This document shows, in pieces, positions 8,849 through 13,084 of a stretch of DNA of 13,084 bases. Origin of the DNA: Phoronis ovalis (taxonomy: Eukaryota > Phoronida > Phoronidae). The DNA is taken from the NCBI GenBank assembly GCA_028565635.1, contig JAOXYB010040540.1, positions 1 to 13,084 on the forward strand, written 5' to 3'. Position 1 is the stretch's first letter, and each line of letters opens with the position of its first letter. The translations under genes were made by a program, and so were the position numbers. The notes below the pieces were generated by a model. That model made no database searches, was not told the DNA's origin, and was given only the letters and a program-made list of their open reading frames with translations.

Positions 8849-11800
8849 CTGCAACAGAATTAAAACACACATAATTAAACTTACTGAATACAAGTCATAG
8901 ATAAGCAATCCCAGGGGGAGAGCATCTTCAATACATTTCGGATGGGACATGCAAATGAAATTAAAATTTGCAGACTAAATCTATACCAAAAATGTAGAAA
9001 TAAGAACCCTTTCGTATACCAAAATTTCCAAAACATACCCCCATTATGTGACCCATAATATACCCATTCCGACTCGAATTTTACTTTAATGTTCCAAATA
9101 TTATTTTTTTTATGAGATACAACATTTTTTGTATCTGTATCTTTCTCGCAGATCTAAGCCTCAAAAATCATAATCACACTATGCCAGAGAAGGTGTTAAA
9201 GGTGCCCCATTCCACACTTGGTGCCCCATTCGTCAAAAGGTGACCAACACCAGTGGCCCCACACACACACACTATGATAACCCCGGGCAGAGAATTCAAT
9301 ATGGCATGGATTGTTTTTAATCAAATCCAACAATGTATAGTTAATATTGCAAAAATCTGAATCAGAAATTTGATTCTACATATCAAACAGCAAAGTACGC
9401 ACAAGGCATTAAACATGTAAAAAACGCAAAGAAAAACATTCCAGATTAAAAGTGTACATTGTTAGTTCATAAACTTACTAGCACCACCATATCTACCTTA
9501 ACCTCCCACCAGTATAATTGTTTCTATTACATGAACTATGACCGAACTGTCAATTCTTGGGCAATATTAACGGTTCACTGACATTCAACTCGTTTAAGTT
9601 CATAACAGTACACCTACGCTGGATAAGCATTGTATACATGCTTGCGTACCATTTAGGTTCATTTGAGAGTGGTGGATCTAGGAATTTATGAAAGTTGAAT
9701 CTTTTTCTGATTTTAATGATTTAAAAAAATGATATTAAATAATAAATCTTCCAATCTAGCTGATTCACTCCAAAATCCATCACTGTTTATTACTGTATCA
9801 ACATAAATCACAAGCATCACACGTGAATGAGATAAAGTTAGTAGACCATTAACATGTTAAAAAATAAATCATGTTCTATGAAAAAATTAAGTGAATATAG
9901 TTATGCTGAAAACTCACCCTACTAGCAAGTATGATCAACACATTGCATGCCTGCAACATTGCTAACAAACTCAATGGAGCATAGGGTGATGTAAGATAGG
10001 CTACTGATGTAAGATATGCAGCTATGAATGCTATAGCTCCAGGAAGGTTATCACCATACGTTAAAATCAAGAAGCCTACAGCTAATGTTTGTAGAGTCAG
10101 GAACACTCCTTCGCCATAGGCACTGCAAAATAAGACGAGTATAAAATAAAATAGGCATAAAAATAGTCAGCAATGATTGTAAATATGGGTGAAGAACTTG
10201 CAATATCATGTATGCATGTTAACAAGTTAAGCCTACACATTCTATTTCACAGGTTGCAATGGTATTACATGAACATTTTCTATTTTCTCAAAACATCCTT
10301 GAACATGGTTTATTTAAAAGGACCCTTTAGAGATCAAATCTTGTCCCAAATGGGACTATTGTGAGGCTCAGAGCAAATATGAGATTGAATGCATTGAAAA
10401 ATTTTACATTTTTTTTCAAAAATTTCTTATATTTTCTAATAGGATGCTCAGACAATTTTCCTACTTCATAGGGGGGTTACAGAGAACCATTTGTCAAACA
10501 GGATAAATAACATTTTACACACAAACAATTTTACATTGAATGAATGGTGATGTGCCCACCAAACATGGGAAACTGCAATTAGAATGGTTCCTTATAAAGA
10601 CAACATATCAAAATGTTCCACATTACAAAACAAGTTACTATAAATCAACTCTCAATTCAACCACCAGGTGGCAACACTAACTAGGGATGTCTCAAAGTTA
10701 GGCATTAGTTTAGCATACTTTAATAGCATAATTAGAGTTTCATTAGATAGGAAGCATTAATTGCCCCTATTCCACTATATTATCTACTGCATCTGACTGC
10801 ATAGCCAAAGGGTGCTATATCAATCTATCGTGGCTTTGGATGGGGGCCATTAACCTTATGGACAAAATAAACCGAATTATCTACTGCAATGTCCCTCAAA
10901 TAGCTGCAGATACACTATGAAAAAAGAGTGTATAACAGAAAAATAAGTACATTTTAAAAATGCGAAGTATGAACAGTTTAAGGCAAAATGGTCAATCGTG
11001 TGTAACCTCTTCCAGTAGGCCTCATAGATTGGAATGTGGGAATGAAAGACTGTATTTTGTTTCTTCAAGCGACTGTAACTGCCAAATTTATTTTGAAGTG
11101 TTTAGAAGTGCATTTTTTTGCACACGTTGTAAGGTAAATGACCATGGGGCCCCAACCTTAACATCTCCTAAAATTGTGTACAATCAGGCAATTAAAAAAA
11201 AGAGTGTACGACAACTATAAAAAGTGCAGATCAACAATACAAAATATAAGGTGTGTAAAAACCTTGAATACTTACGTAAATGGAAATCCATTTGCAAATG
11301 AATAACATGAATTGGCTGTTATTGCAATAATTTCTAAAACCACCGCCAGAAAGCTAATGCCTTCACCACTCTTAGCCCGTAATAACTTAACAATCTGTGG
11401 CACTTTCACTAAAATAAAGAAAAAGTATTATCATATGAGTCATAAGAAGATGAACAAATAATAGACTTTGCGTGCACTTGGTGGAGCCACTGGTCGCAAA
11501 CATAAATAATCTCAGCATGCAGCTTTTGTCTACAAACAACAATAGTGCAGTGCCCCACATCCTCATGCAATAGCACAGTTCCTACATGCTCATGCAATTC
11601 TTTCACAAAATGCTGTGTGCAGGGAATGTTTGGCTTCACCAAGTGCATACACACAGTCTGCTTGTTTTACAAATTACTGCCAAATTGCAGTTTCATAACA
11701 CATATCTCCTGCAAAGCAGTTTTAATCTCACTTTGTCTAATTAAAATATGTATCAGCGATTGATTTTGAAACTAAACATTGTGTTAACTTACCCATAACA

Positions 11801-11858
11801 GATCCTGCAATTATACTGAAACCAAGGCATTTACTCAGCACAATTTTCAAACATACAG
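8621..11858 (-). CDS. MPDU1: MPDU1 homologue (mannose-P-dolichol utilization defect 1), 5'-partial, four exons
   Basis: The coding sequence is complement(join(8621..8848, 9918..10122, 11276..11408, 11793..11858)), ending in TAA. It gives 209 residues, equivalent to human MPDU1 from about residue 36 to the end (human protein 247 residues, from memory). Clear family landmarks are VKVPQIVKLL (first PQ loop), FPFTAYGEGVFLTLQT, SPYAPLSLLAMLQACNV and the hallmark ARIFTSIQETGD near the C-terminus, with a lysine-rich tail ending KSKSKKE. All three introns are GT-AG and the phases match (1, 2, 0), which strongly supports the model. MPDU1 is a hydrophobic ER-membrane protein of the PQ-loop family. It is needed to use dolichol-P-mannose and dolichol-P-glucose in N-glycan, GPI-anchor and C-mannose synthesis; its molecular activity is not settled, and human defects cause MPDU1-CDG (CDG-If). 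The first 35 or so residues are missing. No Cys-Tyr-Asp (CYD) exon, the usual N-terminal landmark, was found up to 13084, so the start probably lies beyond the right edge. No frameshift or internal stop was seen. Confidence 0.95.
8849..9917 (-). other. MPDU1 last intron (1069 bp, phase 0)
   Basis: The donor is GTGAGT and the acceptor ttctgttgcag. The intron contains a 12-bp direct repeat, GGTGCCCCATTC, at 9201-9212 and 9220-9231 (19-bp period), and a short CA run near 9263-9274. Nothing coding was recognised in it. Confidence 0.85.
9201..9231. repeat. 12-bp direct repeat GGTGCCCCATTC
   Basis: Identical copies sit at 9201-9212 and 9220-9231, inside the last MPDU1 intron. A CA run follows about 30 bp later. 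Confidence 0.6.
9918..10122 (-). CDS. MPDU1: MPDU1 internal exon, central membrane helices
   Basis: The exon is 205 bp, with acceptor ttttgcag and donor GTGAGT at 9917-9912. It codes AYGEGVFLTLQTLAVGFLIL, TYGDNLPGAIAFIAAYLTSV and AYLTSPYAPLSLLAMLQACN, then VLIILASR. It contains several hydrophobic helices and the conserved SP(Y/L)(A/T)PLS...LQACNV stretch. It ends on a complete AGG codon, so the next intron is phase 0. An apparent open frame running past the donor to 9876 is intron read-through and not coding. Confidence 0.95.
10123..11275 (-). other. MPDU1 intron (1153 bp, phase 2)
   Basis: The donor is GTAAGT and the acceptor ttttgcag. The plus-strand frame 10960-11220 (86 codons, ATG start) and the minus-strand frame 10877-11068 both lie inside this intron, overlap each other, and resemble no family I know. 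I treat them as fortuitous. A CTCF-like site lies at 10661-10674. Confidence 0.85.
10661..10674 (+). promoter_or_regulatory. CTCF-like site 2
   Basis: CCACCAGGTGGCAA matches CCASYAGRKGGCRS at 13 of 14 positions. It lies in the 1153-bp MPDU1 intron. Confidence 0.4.
11276..11408 (-). CDS. MPDU1: MPDU1 internal exon with first PQ loop
   Basis: The exon is 133 bp, with acceptor ttattttag and donor GTAAGT at 11275-11270. After the split Val codon it reads KVPQIVKLLRAKSGEG, then ISFLAVVLEIIAITANS, then CYSFANGFPF. The Pro-Gln pair in VPQIVKL is the defining dipeptide of the first PQ-loop repeat. The following serine-rich loop (KSGEGIS) matches KSAEGLS in human MPDU1. The exon ends with AC, completed by T in the next exon to give Thr (FPFT-AYGEG). 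Confidence 0.95.
11409..11792 (-). other. MPDU1 intron (384 bp, phase 1) carrying an inverted-repeat structure
   Basis: The donor is GTAAGT and the acceptor ttattttag. A minus-strand frame is open from 11654 down to the TAG formed by the acceptor itself (11411-11409). It contains the inverted repeat at 11473-11647 listed separately. The intron is GC-richer than its neighbours in 11470-11650. Confidence 0.85.
11473..11647. repeat. Inverted-repeat element (17-bp arms, 16/17 match) with internal duplication
   Basis: The left arm TGCACTTGGTGGAGCCA (11473-11489) is the reverse complement of TGGCTTCACCAAGTGCA (11631-11647) except for one position. The arms enclose 141 nt. Between them ACATCCTCATGCAAT (11557-11571) recurs as ACATGCTCATGCAAT (11584-11598), a 27-bp period with 14/15 identity. 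The layout resembles a small non-autonomous element (MITE) or a foldable hairpin. No target-site duplication was seen directly outside the arms. Confidence 0.5.
11793..11858 (-). CDS. MPDU1: MPDU1 internal exon (first exon in window)
   Basis: The exon is 66 bp, with acceptor tttcag before 11858 and donor GTAAGT at 11792-11787. It begins with the last two bases (CT) of a split codon, reads V-C-L-K-I-V-L-S-K-C-L-G then F-S-I-I-A-G-S-V-M, and leaves a single G that completes GTG (Val) with the next exon. It corresponds to the human segment around PCLKILLSKGLG and AGSLLV, which is the first predicted membrane helix. The split entry codon (xCT) shows that at least one more coding exon lies upstream, ending in one codon base. 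Confidence 0.9.
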
Positions 11859-12584
11859 CTGAAATAAAAGAAATTTGACATGAAACAAAGTAAACAAAAT
11901 ATGCTATTTTAAATTTCAGATAATAATTCTATGTGTAATAAGTCAATGCAATGTTCACACTATAGAGTAGAGCTTCCTAAAAATACTTCACTATAGCCGT
12001 GTATACAAAGATTTTCAACTGAGTGTCATTTCAATCAAAACTAGGTACTTTTTCACTTAGTAACTTATGTTGTTATTCATGGAAAAGTATCCTTTTGGAG
12101 GAATTTGAAATATCAAGAGCTATCGTTTTTTTATTACTTAGTAATGCACCATCTAATGGCAAAATTATACCTGCTGTTAAGTTTATGACCAGTTTTCTCT
12201 AGATATGGACTATGAATGTTAATGTTGGTGTCCATCATATAGTACGTAAACTATGTAAGAACCACTGTTCTACCACTGAAGTTAAATAAATGATAAATTT
12301 TATAAAATATTAGCTTGATGAGAGAAAACAGCCAGAGAGCCTTGCAAAATAAAACAGATTTCGCCTCTAGATGGCACATTCTTTAATGAAAATGTAGATG
12401 ATGCCAATAGTTACACACTGGGTTACATACTCGTCATTTTTATTTCTGCAGCATCAAATTCATCTGTAGTGAGATATTAAAAGTGATATGTGACTAAATA
12501 CCTTATAATGATTGAACTGAATTGGCAACAAGTTAAAAAATTTATAGATGTGGCCATGCAGTATATGGTCAAAATGCAGGGAAC
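11859..12584 (-). other. MPDU1 upstream intron, left part; no coding content found
   Basis: The phase of the 11858 acceptor requires a further upstream exon. I searched this stretch on the minus strand for the expected Cys-Tyr-Asp-type N-terminal exon and for an exon ending one base into a codon before GT, and found none. It holds a CTCF-like site at 12364-12377 and otherwise AT-rich intron-like sequence. The plus-strand frames starting at 12490 and 12548 look fortuitous. Confidence 0.6.
12364..12377 (+). promoter_or_regulatory. CTCF-like site 3
   Basis: CCTCTAGATGGCAC matches CCASYAGRKGGCRS at 13 of 14 positions, the mismatch being the third base. It lies in the MPDU1 intron upstream of the first visible exon. 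Confidence 0.35.
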
Positions 12585-13084
12585 CTGGCAAAGATATTTA
12601 TTTGACACATTTTTTAAAATTTTGTGGCCATTTCCCGATGCCAGATGTAAAAGGTACCCATTTCATACCAAAATGTGTCAAAAAACCAACAATACTAGCA
12701 GTATATACATCTCTGTCAAACCCCACATAATAAGAATTCCCCTCAGACAAGGAACCCCACCTTGAAGTAAAACTAGACCCGGGAGTTGTTAGCCAACAAT
12801 TAGATTGGCCAATGTAACATATGCCTATTGTTAGAGTTTTTCCTATGCAAATATGTCGACCTTGTACAATAAAGCTGAAAGATTTGATAACTTCATAAGG
12901 CAAGGGTACTATATGACACGCAAATATAAATGAGGTTGACTGTGTTAACTTTGGTACAGGAGTGCACTCTTGGTCACATTTCATACAGTAGAGAGGTGGG
13001 AAAACATCCCGGGGGGGGTACTCAGGTTATTTTTTGGTGGGGGTGTGCAGCCGAGTTGAAAATTTTGGATTTGGATTGTATACT
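12585..13084 (-). repeat. Probable dispersed repeat with long minus-strand open frame, continues past the window edge
   Basis: This block differs from its surroundings. It is more GC-rich and has CCC-G8-TAC near 13008-13020, followed by GGTGGGGGTGTG and a TTTTGGATTTGGATT tail. It is open on the minus strand from 13026 to 12598, with the first ATG at 12984. The encoded string is rich in Cys, Ser, Thr and Phe (for example TPVPKLTQSTSFIFACHIV, then SNCWLTTPGSSFTSRWGSLS), and no catalytic motif is recognisable. The C8 run (minus strand) separates this frame from another that stays open to the edge, so a length change in the run would shift frames. The G-run followed by tactc is, from memory, typical of a repeat widespread in marine invertebrate genomes. 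The family name and boundaries are unknown to me. Confidence 0.45.
12601..12682. repeat. 13-bp perfect inverted repeat inside the right-end repeat
   Basis: TTTGACACATTTT (12601-12613) pairs perfectly with AAAATGTGTCAAA (12670-12682) across 56 nt. It may mark the left terminus of the dispersed repeat or an internal hairpin. Confidence 0.45.

Noticed and set aside
8849-8950. ATG at 8950 in frame with the last MPDU1 exon
   Set aside because: The sequence between it and 8848 is intron. A good acceptor (ttctgttgcag) sits at the point where MPDU1 similarity begins.
9876-9917. Extension of the central MPDU1 exon past 9918
   Set aside because: A consensus GTGAGT donor and loss of family similarity place the exon end at 9918.
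10805-10839. Possible hairpin CCAAAG...CTTTGG
   Set aside because: A stem of only six bases over 23 nt is expected often by chance.
10960-11220. 86-codon plus-strand frame with ATG
   Set aside because: It lies antisense within an MPDU1 intron, overlaps another open frame at 10877-11068, and resembles no known protein family.
11545-11763. Cysteine-rich plus-strand frame that might look like a small secreted peptide
   Set aside because: It starts at GTG and has no signal peptide. The cysteines come from the duplicated CTCATGCAAT repeat, and it crosses the inverted-repeat element inside an intron.
12144-12160. Fourth CTCF-like site (CCATCTAATGGC)
   Set aside because: It has at least three mismatches in the 12-base core, too weak to count.
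12490-12765. Overlapping plus-strand frames at the right end
   Set aside because: The two frames overlap each other and oppose the longer minus-strand frame of the repeat. Neither shows a domain.
1-13084. CRISPR arrays, tRNA or rRNA genes, intact transposase or reverse transcriptase
   Set aside because: Looked for direct-repeat arrays, A/B-box or cloverleaf patterns, and long ORFs with catalytic motifs. None was found.

Overview
The window looks like nuclear DNA from an animal, most likely an invertebrate. It is AT-rich (roughly two-thirds A+T by eye) and mostly non-coding. The one clear gene is split into short exons by GT-AG introns of 0.4-1.2 kb. Bacterial features such as dense ORFs, Shine-Dalgarno sites or operons are absent. 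The right-hand end, with its G8 run, resembles a dispersed repeat I associate with marine invertebrates such as molluscs. That makes a mollusc or other lophotrochozoan plausible, but this rests on recollection and is not proven.

The only well-supported gene is the 3' two-thirds or more of a minus-strand MPDU1 homologue (mannose-P-dolichol utilization defect 1, an ER multi-pass PQ-loop protein). Four consecutive coding exons are resolved: 11858-11793, 11408-11276, 10122-9918 and 8848-8621 (stop TAA). Every junction has consensus GT/AG sites, and the codon phases match across all three introns. Together they encode 209 residues, which align co-linearly with human MPDU1 from about residue 36 to the C-terminus. 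The first 35 or so residues and the promoter were not found and probably lie past the right edge. The 3' UTR runs left to a candidate poly(A) signal at 8033-8028 or 7906-7901.

Layout: 1-440 is AT-rich, with a weak terminal-exon candidate near 118-162. 450-645 is a CpG-containing, promoter-like patch with a YY1-like site, CRE-like half-sites and a pyrimidine tract. 660-7550 is intergenic, with a possible BTB-domain relic near 2886-2990, a perfect 20-bp palindrome at 3184 and a GC-richer patch at 6560-6770. 7569-7703 is a small ATG-started frame ending at a strong donor, possibly a decayed zinc-finger exon. 7900-11858 is MPDU1. 11859-12550 is the next intron upstream. 12585-13084 is probable dispersed repeat sequence with a long minus-strand open frame.

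No defence system, CRISPR array, rRNA, tRNA or intact transposase is visible. The most interesting non-coding signals are three CTCF-like sites in the same orientation (6754, 10661, 12364) and a 17-bp inverted-repeat structure with internal duplication in the 384-bp MPDU1 intron. I see no convincing new multi-gene system.
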